A stretch of DNA of 64,000 nt from assembly GCA_025363655.1 (NCBI GenBank), contig JANYDK010000127.1:1-64000 (forward strand), given 5' to 3'. A program made the translations under genes and the position numbers. The stretch comes from Deltaproteobacteria bacterium (GTDB lineage: Bacteria; Myxococcota_A; Polyangia; Polyangiales; JADJMO01). Below are positions 8,320 through 17,125 of the stretch, piece by piece. Below the pieces are notes generated by a model. It searched no databases. It had not been told where the DNA came from and saw only the letters and a list, made by a program, of their open reading frames with translations. Position 1 is the stretch's first letter, and each line of letters opens with the position of its first letter.

Positions 8320-10980
8320 ATGACCACCCCCTTCCGCCGCGCGCGCTTCGTCGCCGCGCTAGCGTTCACGCTCGGCGCCTTCGCTATCGTCGAACCGTCG
8401 GTCGCGATCGCGCAGAACGCTCCTCTCGATCCCGCCGCCCTCGTCGCGCCTCGGCTCCTCGAGAACGTGGAGCCCGTGTATCCCGAGTCGCAGAAGGCGG
8501 CCGCGGTCAAAGCGACGGTGCACCTCACGCTCACGCTCGATGCGATGGGCAAGGTCACCGAAGCCGTCGTCGCCACCTCCGGCGGGCCGGACTTCGACGG
8601 CGCCGCGCTCGAAGCCGCGAAGCGTCTCGTCTTCTCCCCCGCGTCGAAGGGCGGAAAGCCGATTCCCTCGAAGATCCCCTTCCGCTTCGACTTCGCTTAC
8701 GAAGCGCCGCCGCCGCCGGTCGCCGTCGACGTCGCGCCGAAGACGGCCGCCGTGCCCAAGGTCGGCGTGCTCAAGGGCCTCGTGAAGACGCCCACCGAAG
8801 AGCCGCTCCCGGGTGCGCAGGTCACCCTCACCCGCGTGGGTGGCGGAAAGGGCGAAGACGGAAAATCGGTCGTCGTCGCCCAGGTGTCGACCGACGCCAA
8901 AGGGGCCTTCGTCTTTCCCCCTTTGCCGGCCGGCCAATATCACGTCGAGGTGGTCGCCGAAGGCTTCGATCGCTATGCGGTCGACGAGGACGTGGCGCCG
9001 GACGTCGAGTCGAGCGTCGTCTATCGCACCGCGCTCGCGCCCTCCACCGATGGCGTCGTCGACGTCATCGTCAAAGGGGAAAAGCCTCCCCGCGAGGTCA
9101 CCCGCCGGACGATGGAGCGCGAAGAAATCCTCAAAGCTCCGGGCACCGGCGGTGACGCGCTCCGCTCGCTCGAGAACATGCCCGGCGTGGCGCGCCCGCC
9201 CGGTCTCATGGGTCTTCTCATCGTCCGCGGCTCGGCGCCGACCGATACGCTGGTATTGGTCGACGGCACCGAAATCCCGATTGCCTATCACTTCGGCGGG
9301 CTCACCTCGGTGATTCCCACCGAGATGCTCGAGCGCATCGACTTCTATCCCGGCAACTTCGGTGTCGAATACGGCCGCGTCATGGGCGGCATGGTCGACG
9401 TCGGGATCCGCTCTCCGAAGAAGGACGGATATCACGGACTCTTCCAAATCGATCTCATCGACGCCCGCCTCATGGCCGAGGGACCGATCACCGAGAAAAC
9501 CCGCTTCCTCGTCGGTGCGCGCCGCAGCTGGCTCGACGCCTGGCTCCCCGGCGTCCTCCGCAAGACCGGCGCCGACGTCACTGCCGCTCCCGTTTATTAC
9601 GATTGGCAAGCAGTCCTCGAGCACGACATCTCCGACAAGACGACGGGGAGGCTCCTCTTCATGGGCTCGGACGATCGCCTCGAGCTGATTCTCAATTCGG
9701 CGAGCGAGTCCGATCCCGGCTTCGGCGGCGACATCGGCAATCGCACCAAGTTCTGGCGTCTCCAAGCCCGATTCGACACCAAGGCCTCGGAGGCGGTGCG
9801 TGCGATCAACACGGTGTCGATCGGCCACGACGGCGTCTTCTTCAACTTCGGCGATCGCTTTCTCAACCTCGACTTGCACCCGATCAGCGCCCGCTCCGAT
9901 TTGCGCGCCAAGCTCTCCAAGGAAATCACCTGCATCGCCGGTCTCGATCTCAACTTCACGCCCTACGACGTCAGCTACAAGTTCCCGCCCTTCCGCCAAG
10001 ACGGCGTCATCGACGGGCCGACGTTCGCGCGGCAGGCCAACCTCATCAGCGGCAAGTCGACGCTCTTCCGACCGGGCGCCTACGTGATGCTCGACCTCGC
10101 GCCGGTCAAGGGTCTCAAGCTCCTCCCCGGAGTGCGCGTCGACTACTCGCAAGACACCGCCAGCTGGACGGCCGATCCGCGATTTGCCGCGCGCTTCGAC
10201 ATCGTTCGTGAGTATCCCCGCACCACCCTCAAGGGGGGTGTCGGCCTCTTTCATCAACCGCCGCAGCCGCAAGAGAGTCTCGTGCCCTTCGGCAACAAGG
10301 GATTGCACAGCAATCAGGCGATTCACTACAGCCTCGGCTTCGAGCAGGAGCTCAGCCGTCACGTCGAAATCTCCATGGAGGGCTTCTACAAAGACCTCCG
10401 CAGCCTCGTCATCCAGGAGGCCGCCGAGTCGTCCTCGGCCAACGGCGTCAAATACGTCAACAAGGGCGTCGGTCGCATCTACGGTGGCGAAGCGCTGATT
10501 CGTTGGAAGCCCGATGGCCAGTTCTTCGGATGGCTCGCCTTCACGCTCTCGCGCAGTGAGCGCAAAGACGATCCCTCGCAGTCCTACCAGCTCTTCCAAT
10601 ACGATCAGACTCACATCCTCACCGCGCTCGGCAGCTACAAGCTCGGCCGCGGTTGGGAGCTGGGGATGCGCTTCCGCTACGTCACGGGGAGCCCCGACAC
10701 TGCCTATCTCGGCGGGCTCGTCGACTACGACGCGGGCGCCTACAACCCGAACCAAGGCCCCCGTTGGGGCACCCGCCTCGGCTCCTACCACACGCTCGAC
10801 GTGCGGGTCGAGAAGACCTGGCAGTTCTCCACTTGGAAGCTCTCGGCCTATCTCGATTTGCGCAACGCTTACAACCACAAGAACCCCGAAGCCGTGTCCT
10901 ACAACTACGATTACACCCAATCGAAGTCCGTCGCCGGACTCCCCATTCTGCCGGTCTTCGGCGTGCGAGGTGAGCTGTGA
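8320..10980 (+). CDS. TonB-dependent outer-membrane receptor carrying its own TonB C-terminal domain
   Basis: The product is 886 aa from ATG 8320; ATG 8302 is an alternative. A signal peptide (about 1-32, cut after SVAIAQ) is followed by a TonB C-terminal-type domain (about 48-126; VEPVYPESQKAA... AVVATSGGPDFDGAALEAAK). Next are a carboxypeptidase-regulatory-like domain (about 148-235; GLVKTPTEEPLPGAQVTL), a plug (about 255-375; LRSLENMPGV, VRGSAPTDTLVLVDG) and a beta-barrel. The protein ends in GVRGEL, not the usual terminal Phe/Trp. Known receptors import siderophores, cobalamin, glycans or peptides; the substrate here is not predictable. It overlaps the next gene by 4 bp. Confidence 0.9.
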   Translation: MTTPFRRARFVAALAFTLGAFAIVEPSVAIAQNAPLDPAALVAPRLLENVEPVYPESQKAAAVKATVHLTLTLDAMGKVTEAVVATSGGPDFDGAALEAAKRLVFSPASKGGKPIPSKIPFRFDFAYEAPPPPVAVDVAPKTAAVPKVGVLKGLVKTPTEEPLPGAQVTLTRVGGGKGEDGKSVVVAQVSTDAKGAFVFPPLPAGQYHVEVVAEGFDRYAVDEDVAPDVESSVVYRTALAPSTDGVVDVIVKGEKPPREVTRRTMEREEILKAPGTGGDALRSLENMPGVARPPGLMGLLIVRGSAPTDTLVLVDGTEIPIAYHFGGLTSVIPTEMLERIDFYPGNFGVEYGRVMGGMVDVGIRSPKKDGYHGLFQIDLIDARLMAEGPITEKTRFLVGARRSWLDAWLPGVLRKTGADVTAAPVYYDWQAVLEHDISDKTTGRLLFMGSDDRLELILNSASESDPGFGGDIGNRTKFWRLQARFDTKASEAVRAINTVSIGHDGVFFNFGDRFLNLDLHPISARSDLRAKLSKEITCIAGLDLNFTPYDVSYKFPPFRQDGVIDGPTFARQANLISGKSTLFRPGAYVMLDLAPVKGLKLLPGVRVDYSQDTASWTADPRFAARFDIVREYPRTTLKGGVGLFHQPPQPQESLVPFGNKGLHSNQAIHYSLGFEQELSRHVEISMEGFYKDLRSLVIQEAAESSSANGVKYVNKGVGRIYGGEALIRWKPDGQFFGWLAFTLSRSERKDDPSQSYQLFQYDQTHILTALGSYKLGRGWELGMRFRYVTGSPDTAYLGGLVDYDAGAYNPNQGPRWGTRLGSYHTLDVRVEKTWQFSTWKLSAYLDLRNAYNHKNPEAVSYNYDYTQSKSVAGLPILPVFGVRGEL

Positions 10981-11909
10981 AAGCCTCTTCTTCCAAGGTC
11001 ATTCCCCTGGCGGCGCTCGCCCTCGTGGGTGGTCTCCTCGCTTGCGGCAGCGACTTCGATCCGGCCTCGCGCGTCTCGACCCTCCGAGTGCTGGCCGTCG
11101 GTGCCGATCAGCCCTACGCCCATCCGGGAGAATCGGTGCACCTCGACGCCCTCGCGGCTGACCCTGCGGGGAGACCGATCACCTATGGCTGGGCCTATTG
11201 CGTGAATCCCACGCAGTCGACGCCACAAGGTTGCTTCGAGCAATATCTGACCGACCGCGCCCAGGGGAAAGGGCCGGCCTTCACCATCGGCCTCGACGTC
11301 ACCAAGTTCCAAGTCGACGTGCCCGCCGACTTCCTCTCGACGCTTCCGTCGTCGGCGCGCACGAACGCGATGATCGGCGTCATCACCGTCGCCTGCCCGG
11401 GCACCCTCACCGCGGTGCCCTCCAACGGACTCCCCTATACGTGCACCGATCCGAGCGGCCGCGTCCTCGGCGTGCACGACGTCATCGGGGGAATGAAGCG
11501 CATCTTCGTCCGCAGCAAAGATCGCAATCAGAACCCGGTGATTTCCAAGGTGACGTGGGACGGCGTCGATTGGCCGGCGACGGAGACGAAGACGGTCTCG
11601 GCCTGCGACGTCGACACCAACACCTATGACGATTGCGACGCCGAAAAGCACGATGTCGCGGTGGTCGCCAGCTCCGAATCGGTCGAGTCCGGCGTCGACG
11701 AGTTCGGCAGCGGCTTCGAGGAGCAGGTCGTCGTCCAATATTACGCCGACGAAGGCCTCTTCAAAGATTCGGTGCGCATCACCTCGAAGCCGGAGAACGG
11801 CTTCGTCGCCCGCAAGAGCTCGCGCGGCAAGACGCTGACGCTATGGCTGGTGCTCCGCGACGATCGCGGCGGAGTCACCTGGACGACCCGAAAGGTGACG
11901 GTGCGCTGA
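10977..11909 (+). CDS. Lipoprotein partner of the TonB-dependent receptor
   Basis: The product is 310 aa with a GTG start inside the receptor's stop (GTGA, 4-bp overlap), which indicates translational coupling. The signal peptide ends at GGLLAC (lipidated Cys23). The mature part is rich in beta-strand segments (STLRVLAVGADQPYAHPGE resembles an Ig-like or cadherin-like fold) and has several cysteines. Its position after a receptor, like SusD-type or surface-binding lipoproteins elsewhere, suggests ligand capture or barrel gating, but no sequence resemblance to SusD was seen. Function is inferred only from context. Confidence 0.85.
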   Translation: MKASSSKVIPLAALALVGGLLACGSDFDPASRVSTLRVLAVGADQPYAHPGESVHLDALAADPAGRPITYGWAYCVNPTQSTPQGCFEQYLTDRAQGKGPAFTIGLDVTKFQVDVPADFLSTLPSSARTNAMIGVITVACPGTLTAVPSNGLPYTCTDPSGRVLGVHDVIGGMKRIFVRSKDRNQNPVISKVTWDGVDWPATETKTVSACDVDTNTYDDCDAEKHDVAVVASSESVESGVDEFGSGFEEQVVVQYYADEGLFKDSVRITSKPENGFVARKSSRGKTLTLWLVLRDDRGGVTWTTRKVTVR

Positions 11910-11911
11910 GC

Positions 11912-13699
11912 ATGTTGGGCATGGACGCCGAGCTCGCTGCTAGTCTGCCTGTGGTGCGAGGCGAACAGGTGGCTATCGCAGGCGGGAGAGACGGGAAACA
12001 CGCGAGCGACGCGAGAACCTCGGCTCTCCCAGAAGATCAGGCGCTCCTCCAGTCGCGCGTCGGTCGCTTCGGGCTCGTCGCCGGGATGCTCGGTTTCGCC
12101 TCGCTCCTCTTCCGCGTTCCCGCCTACGTGCTTCACAGTCACTTCGATTGGAGCTGCTTCTTCGAGCCGTCGATGGCCTGGCACGAGCTCAGCGTCGTCA
12201 TCCTCCTCGGCGGATCGCTCTTCGCCTCGGGGAAGCCGCGCGCGGTGTGGGTGCTTCGGCTCGTCGAGGCGGGCGCGGTCATCGGCAGTTGTTTCGCATA
12301 CGGGGCGATGGGGCGCGCGCTCTTCTTCTTGAAGACGGCGCCCCACATGGCGGACACCGGACTCTCGCCGGCGGTGGTCGGCCTCATCGTCAACGCCGCG
12401 ATGAGCTACACCGTCCTCGCTCGTGCGGTGTTCGTCCCCAGCTCGCCGATGCGCACCGGAGTGGTCACCCTCCTCGCGGGGGGTGGATTCTTCTTCGTCG
12501 TCGGCGTCTCTTCGGGCGGGGTCGACTCCTTCGGATATCGCAACACGGTATTCGGCGCCGGAATCGGGCATTTGCTTTGGTGGTCACTCTCGGTCGGCCT
12601 GGCGGTGGCAGCTTCGCGCGTCATCTTCGGCCTCCGCAAAGAGGCGCGGATGGCGCAACAATATGGGCAATACACGCTGGCCGAGAAAATCGGGGAAGGC
12701 GGCATGGGCGTCGTCTATCGCGCGCGTCACGCGCTCCTCCGGAGGCCGACGGCCCTCAAGCTCCTTCCGCCCGAGCGCATGGGTCGTCTCTCGCTCGATC
12801 GCTTCGAGCGTGAAGTGCAATTGACGGCGACGCTGACGCACCCCAACACCGTGCGCGTCTTCGACTACGGACGCACCCCTGAGGGTATATTTTACTATGC
12901 GATGGAGTTCCTCGACGGCGAGACGCTCCAAGACATCGTCGACGCCACCGGTCCGATGCCTCCCGCCCGCGTCGCCCACGTCCTCCGTCAGGTGGCCGGC
13001 GCGCTCGTCGAGGCGCACGACGCGGGGCTCATCCACCGCGATCTCAAGCCCGCCAACGTCATGCTCTGCACGCAGGGAGGCATCGACGACTTCGCCAAGC
13101 TCCTCGATCTCGGCCTCGCCCACGACGCCCGCGAACCGAAGCTCGGCAAGTCGCGTGCGGTCGATCGCGGCGATCGCGGCGATCGCGGCGGGACCGAACG
13201 CACGGTGAGCGTCGATGCCCAGCCCTTCCCCAGCGGCACGCCGCTCTATCTCGCGCCCGAGGCGATTCAGGCGAACGGGCAGGTGACGGCAAGAAGCGAT
13301 CTCTACGCGCTCGGCGCCGTCGCCTACTTTCTGCTCACCGGGCGCGAGGTCTTCTCCGGCGCCACCTCGGTCGAGGTCTTCGCCAAGCACGTCTGGTCGC
13401 CGCCCGAGCTTCCGAGCACGCTCTTGCCTTTGGGCACGCTCGACGACGCGCGCGCGCGAGGGCTCGAGCTCTTGATCATGAGCTGCCTCGAAAAAGAGCC
13501 GGCCGCGAGACCCGAGAGCGCACGCGAGCTCCTCGGGCGCCTCGACGAATCGGGAATTCCCGCGTGGAAAGAGGCGGATGCGCACGCCTTCTGGACCGCC
13601 CGTGCCACCGTGGTTCGCGCCCATCGTCAGAAGCAGCTCGCCGCCTTCACGCCCCCGGCGCATCGCACGTTGGCGATCGACTTCGCCGGACGCGGGTAG
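11912..13699 (+). CDS. Membrane-domain Ser/Thr protein kinase, paralogue of the kinase at 4086
   Basis: The product is 595 aa from ATG 11912, 2 nt after the previous stop. Residues of about 50-240 form about six membrane segments. The kinase domain starts near 254 (QYTLAEKIGEGGMGVVYRA) with the TALKLL lysine, HRDLKPAN catalytic loop and GTPLYLAPE segment. The magnesium motif is DLG, not DFG (LLDLGLAHD), a variant also seen in active bacterial kinases. A 9-bp microrepeat encodes RGDRGDRG after the DLG motif. The tail (W...FW...TLAIDF) matches that of the kinase at 4086. It closes the receptor-lipoprotein part of the rightward arm. Confidence 0.9.
   Translation: MLGMDAELAASLPVVRGEQVAIAGGRDGKHASDARTSALPEDQALLQSRVGRFGLVAGMLGFASLLFRVPAYVLHSHFDWSCFFEPSMAWHELSVVILLGGSLFASGKPRAVWVLRLVEAGAVIGSCFAYGAMGRALFFLKTAPHMADTGLSPAVVGLIVNAAMSYTVLARAVFVPSSPMRTGVVTLLAGGGFFFVVGVSSGGVDSFGYRNTVFGAGIGHLLWWSLSVGLAVAASRVIFGLRKEARMAQQYGQYTLAEKIGEGGMGVVYRARHALLRRPTALKLLPPERMGRLSLDRFEREVQLTATLTHPNTVRVFDYGRTPEGIFYYAMEFLDGETLQDIVDATGPMPPARVAHVLRQVAGALVEAHDAGLIHRDLKPANVMLCTQGGIDDFAKLLDLGLAHDAREPKLGKSRAVDRGDRGDRGGTERTVSVDAQPFPSGTPLYLAPEAIQANGQVTARSDLYALGAVAYFLLTGREVFSGATSVEVFAKHVWSPPELPSTLLPLGTLDDARARGLELLIMSCLEKEPAARPESARELLGRLDESGIPAWKEADAHAFWTARATVVRAHRQKQLAAFTPPAHRTLAIDFAGRG
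13161..13190 (+). repeat. 9-bp microrepeat inside the kinase gene
   Basis: The unit GATCGCGGC is repeated in tandem about three times in the insert between the DLG motif and the activation segment, encoding Arg-Gly-Asp triplets. The length is a multiple of three, so copy-number change would keep the frame. Confidence 0.7.
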
Positions 13700-13713
13700 G
13701 ATGGAGTCTCGTC

Positions 13714-15165
13714 ATGCAGATGCAGAAGGTGCTCATCGTCGACGATCAACCGGCCGTGCGGACGGCGCTCGAGATCCTCTTCGAGGTCCACGACATCGAC
13801 GCGGTGTCGGTGCCATCGCCCGACGCTGCGCTCGCACGCATCGCCAAGGGCGACGTCGCCTGCGTCGTGCAGGACATGAACTTCACCGAGAACACCACCT
13901 CGGGTGACGAGGGCACCGCGCTCTTCCGCCGCATCCGCGCCATCGATCCGACCCTCCCGGTGCTCTTGATGACCGCGTGGAGCTCGCTCGAGACCGCGGT
14001 GATGCTCGTCAAAGAAGGCGCCGCCGACTACCTGAGCAAACCGTGGGACGACCAGAAGGTCGTCGCCACCGTGCGCAACCTCTTGCGAATGCGCGCGCTC
14101 GAGGACGAGAACGAGCAGCTCCGCCGTGATCGTGATCGCGCACGACGTGAAATCGTCGACAAAAACGAGCTTTGCGGCCTCGTCTACGAGAGCGAGGCGA
14201 TGCATCGGGTGGTGTCCCTCGCGGTCAACGTCGCCGCCGCCGACGTGCCCGTGCTCATCACCGGTCCGAACGGCGCAGGCAAAGAGAAGCTCGCTGAAAT
14301 CATCCAGGCCAACTCTCGACGAAAGTCCAAGCCGTTCATCCGCGTCAACGCTGGCGCGCTCCCCGAGAACCTGATGGAGGCCGAGCTCTTCGGCGCCGAA
14401 GCGGGCGCGTTCACCGGGGCCACCAAGGCGAGGCAAGGTCGATTCGAGGCAGCCGACGGCGGGACGATCTTCCTCGACGAGGTCGGAAACCTGCCCCTGA
14501 CCGGTCAGATGAAGCTGCTTCGCGTCTTGCAGACGGGCGAATACCAGCGTCTCGGCAGCAACACCCAGCGCCGCGCCGACGTCCGCGTGATCAGCGCCAC
14601 CAACGCCGACCTGCCGCGCTGCATCGCCGACAAGACCTTCCGCGAAGATCTGTTCTTCCGCCTCAACGTCATCGAGCTCCGCCTCCCGCCGCTCGCCGAG
14701 CGCCGCGAAGATCTCCTCCCGCTCGCGCGTCATCTCTTGGCGTCGTTCGGCGTCTCGGAGGGCGGCGAGCCGTTCTCCCTCGGAGAGAGCGCGCGCAGCG
14801 CCATCCTCGCCTACGCCTTTCCCGGAAACGTGCGCGAGCTACAAAACAAGCTCCGCCGTGCGACGCTGGTGGCCAAGGGGCCCGTGCTCGGTCGGGACGA
14901 TCTCGGCTTCGACGACGCACCCGCGCGCAGCTCGACCACCCCGCCGAGCGCCAACACCGCCTCGAGCATCAGCCCCTCCAGCTCGGGAGCCGTCGACGAC
15001 GAGGGCGGGCCCGATCGCGCGGCCATCGAAGACGCGCTCTTGCGTGCGGCGGGCAACGTCTCGAAGGCGGCGAATGAAATCGGCGTCAGCCGTCAGGCCC
15101 TCTACCGTCGGATGGATCGTCTCGGCATCGTCCTCGAGCGACGTCCGCGTGGCACAGGCGCATGA
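13714..15165 (+). CDS. Sigma-54-dependent NtrC-family response regulator
   Basis: The product is 483 aa from ATG 13714, 14 nt after the kinase gene. The receiver (1-125) has phosphoacceptor Asp54 (VVQDMNF), the Thr of LLMTAW and Lys of LSKPW. The AAA+ part (about 155-385) has Walker A GPNGAGKE, an intact GAFTGA loop and Walker B IFLDEVGN. The C-terminal Fis-type HTH (NVSKAANEIGVSRQALYRRM) follows a Ser/Pro-rich linker. It should activate sigma-54 promoters when phosphorylated. The histidine kinase gene starts 44 nt downstream, so the two are likely cognate partners. Confidence 0.94.
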   Translation: MQMQKVLIVDDQPAVRTALEILFEVHDIDAVSVPSPDAALARIAKGDVACVVQDMNFTENTTSGDEGTALFRRIRAIDPTLPVLLMTAWSSLETAVMLVKEGAADYLSKPWDDQKVVATVRNLLRMRALEDENEQLRRDRDRARREIVDKNELCGLVYESEAMHRVVSLAVNVAAADVPVLITGPNGAGKEKLAEIIQANSRRKSKPFIRVNAGALPENLMEAELFGAEAGAFTGATKARQGRFEAADGGTIFLDEVGNLPLTGQMKLLRVLQTGEYQRLGSNTQRRADVRVISATNADLPRCIADKTFREDLFFRLNVIELRLPPLAERREDLLPLARHLLASFGVSEGGEPFSLGESARSAILAYAFPGNVRELQNKLRRATLVAKGPVLGRDDLGFDDAPARSSTTPPSANTASSISPSSSGAVDDEGGPDRAAIEDALLRAAGNVSKAANEIGVSRQALYRRMDRLGIVLERRPRGTGA

Positions 15166-15172
15166 GCACGCA

Positions 15173-15212
15173 ATCGCGTGATCGCGTGATCGGGTGATCG
15201 GGTGATCGCGTG
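15173..15212 (+). repeat. Five tandem 8-bp units ending in the histidine-kinase start codon
   Basis: Units of ATCGCGTG or ATCGGGTG lie end to end at 15173, 15181, 15189, 15197 and 15205. The last three bases (15210-15212) are the GTG start of the histidine kinase. Earlier GTGs in the array run into TGA almost at once. Gain or loss of units would change leader length, not the reading frame. Confidence 0.85.
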
Positions 15213-16469
15213 AACGCGCTCCTCGCGGGCATCGCGGTGCTCTGCGCGGCGTTGGCCGTCTACGCGGTCTTCGCGCGCTTCGCGATCCGTGCCCGCGAAC
15301 GTCGCATCGAGGCAGCCGTGCGGGTCCTCGGTCGCTACGCCGAGCGCGATTTCGACGCCATTCTCTCGGCCAGCGGCGCTGGCGACGATCACCTCACCTC
15401 CGTCGTCAACGTGCTCGGCGAGCGTCTCCGAGGCGACGCGCGTGATCTCGATCACTGGGAGACGGTCCACCGCACCATCTTCGACGTGGCACCGATGGCG
15501 GTGCTTCTCTTCTCGGATGAAGGTCGCATCCTGTACGCCAACGAGAACGCGCGCGATCTCTTCTTCGAGGGACGCAGCATCGAAGGCGACAACTTCCTCG
15601 AGCTCCTCGGCAGCGCACCCGAGGCGCTTCGGAAGGCCCTCCTCGGCGATCGCGACGAGCTCTTCACCGTCGAGGTCGACGGCGAGCGCGAGACTTACCA
15701 TTTGAGCAAGCGCCACGTCCGCGCGATGGGCGGACCGCACACGCTCCTGATGGTCAAGCACCTGACCCAAGAGCTCAATCGGCAAGAGGTCGAGATCTGG
15801 AAGAAGATGATCCGGGTCATCAGCCACGAGCTCAACAACTCGCTCGCGCCGATCAGCTCGCTCGTCCACTCCGCGCGCCTCATCGCCAAGAGCAAAGATC
15901 CCGGGCCGAAGCTCGATCGCGTCTTCGACACCGTCGCCGAGCGCGCCGATCACCTCAAGGTCTTCCTCGAAGGCTATGCCCGCCTCGCGCGACTCCCCGA
16001 GCCACGTTGCGCGCGCGTCGAGCTCGCGGCCTTCCTCGGCGGCCTCCGCGAGCTCTACCCGCAAGTGAAGGTCGGCGCGCCTCCGGCCGAGGCCGCGTAC
16101 TTCGACGCCGGCCAAGTGCAACAGGTGCTCATCAACCTCCTGAAGAACGCCGAAGAATCGGGCGGCGAGGAGGCGACGATCACCCTCGACGTCGAAGCAG
16201 CGCCGGCCGACGGCGTTCGCTTCGTGGTCAGCGATCGCGGCAAGGGCATGAGCGAAGAGGTGCTGAAGAACGCGCTCCTCCCGTTCTATTCGACGAAGGA
16301 GCGAGGCACCGGGCTCGGCCTCGCGCTCGCCCGCGAAATCGTCGAAGCCCACGGCGGTCGCATTCGCATTCGCAGCCGCGAACGAGGAGGCACCGAGGTC
16401 GCCTGTCGCTTTCCCGGCCCCAGCCCCGTCGCCGGCGTGCGCGCCCGTCTGACGCTCACGAAGGGCTGA
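15210..16469 (+). CDS. Sensor histidine kinase with PAS domain, NtrB/NtrY-like
   Basis: The product is 419 aa, GTG start at 15210; an in-frame TGA at 15195 blocks longer versions. One N-terminal membrane segment (ALLAGIAVLCAALAVYAVFA) is followed by a HAMP-like/coiled region, a PAS domain (about 85-180; FDVAPMAVLLFSDEGRILYAN) and an HisKA H-box (RVISHELNNSLAPI). The ATPase domain has an N-box (QVLINLLKNAEES), G1 (SDRGKGM) and G2 (GTGLGLALA). The pattern resembles NtrY-type kinases paired with sigma-54 regulators, as found here. No Shine-Dalgarno sequence is visible: the leader is an octamer repeat. Confidence 0.92.
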   Translation: MNALLAGIAVLCAALAVYAVFARFAIRARERRIEAAVRVLGRYAERDFDAILSASGAGDDHLTSVVNVLGERLRGDARDLDHWETVHRTIFDVAPMAVLLFSDEGRILYANENARDLFFEGRSIEGDNFLELLGSAPEALRKALLGDRDELFTVEVDGERETYHLSKRHVRAMGGPHTLLMVKHLTQELNRQEVEIWKKMIRVISHELNNSLAPISSLVHSARLIAKSKDPGPKLDRVFDTVAERADHLKVFLEGYARLARLPEPRCARVELAAFLGGLRELYPQVKVGAPPAEAAYFDAGQVQQVLINLLKNAEESGGEEATITLDVEAAPADGVRFVVSDRGKGMSEEVLKNALLPFYSTKERGTGLGLALAREIVEAHGGRIRIRSRERGGTEVACRFPGPSPVAGVRARLTLTKG

Positions 16470-16493
16470 CCAGGGCGACGATTGGCCGGAAAT

Positions 16494-17108
16494 TCAGGGA
16501 GAAACGGTGATGGAACCCTTGATTGCGCGATCGTAGGGGAGCGTGCAGGGCACCGCAGGGTTGTTGACGTAGAACGTGAGGACGTAGGTGCCCGCCGCTG
16601 CGAGTGGCTTCGCGCCCGTCGTGAGGACGCCGGTCACCGCGTGCCATCCCGCGCAGCCCGGACCGGCGCTGGTCTCGGTCATTCCCGCACCGCCGGCGCA
16701 GTAACTCCCGCCGATGTCGAGGCGCAGCTGTGGCAACGTCGACGACGAGACGACCCAGAATTTGGCAGTGCCGCCGAGCTTGACCGGGTTCGGGCTGACG
16801 ATCACCTGCTCGCCGGTGAGCACCTTGCCGTCGGGGCCTTTGCAGAGATCGACCGCCGCGTCGTCGCTGCCATCCGCGGCATCGCGGGCGCCGTCCGTCG
16901 TCGCGTCGGTCCCCGATTCGCTGCTCCCCGTGGTGTCGGTCGGAACGGCGCTGTCGGGCGAAGCTCCGTCGCCGGTGTCGGTCGTGACGTCGTCGTGCGT
17001 GGCGTCGTCTCCACTGGCCACCGCGAAATTTCCGTCGCTGCATGCGAAGAGCAGTCCCGCGCACGGAGCGAGGCAATGTCTCGCCGTGATTCTTCGGATC
17101 TTTCTCAT
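16494..17108 (-). CDS. Lipoprotein with Asp/Thr/Ser-rich linker and Ig-like C-terminal domain
   Basis: The product is 204 aa from ATG 17108. The signal peptide has a long Arg-rich n-region and a lipobox (LLFAC). A low-complexity segment (TDTGDGASPDS, DATTDGARDAADG) leads to a domain of about 120 residues with strands VIVSPNPVKLGG and AAGTYVLTFYVNN and several cysteines, probably an Ig-like fold. The function is unknown. It converges with the histidine-kinase gene. Confidence 0.75.
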   Translation of the reverse strand: MRKIRRITARHCLAPCAGLLFACSDGNFAVASGDDATHDDVTTDTGDGASPDSAVPTDTTGSSESGTDATTDGARDAADGSDDAAVDLCKGPDGKVLTGEQVIVSPNPVKLGGTAKFWVVSSSTLPQLRLDIGGSYCAGGAGMTETSAGPGCAGWHAVTGVLTTGAKPLAAAGTYVLTFYVNNPAVPCTLPYDRAIKGSITVSP

Positions 17109-17125
17109 CGTCTCGCCAGCGTAGC

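Noticed and set aside
8359-10920. Long open frame antisense to the TonB-dependent receptor (853 codons)
   Set aside because: It is the mirror frame of a gene with clear receptor domains; very high GC removes stop codons. No ribosome site or family motif was seen.
13161-13190. RGD repeats as a cell-adhesion motif
   Set aside because: They lie inside a cytoplasmic kinase domain loop and are best explained by a DNA microrepeat.
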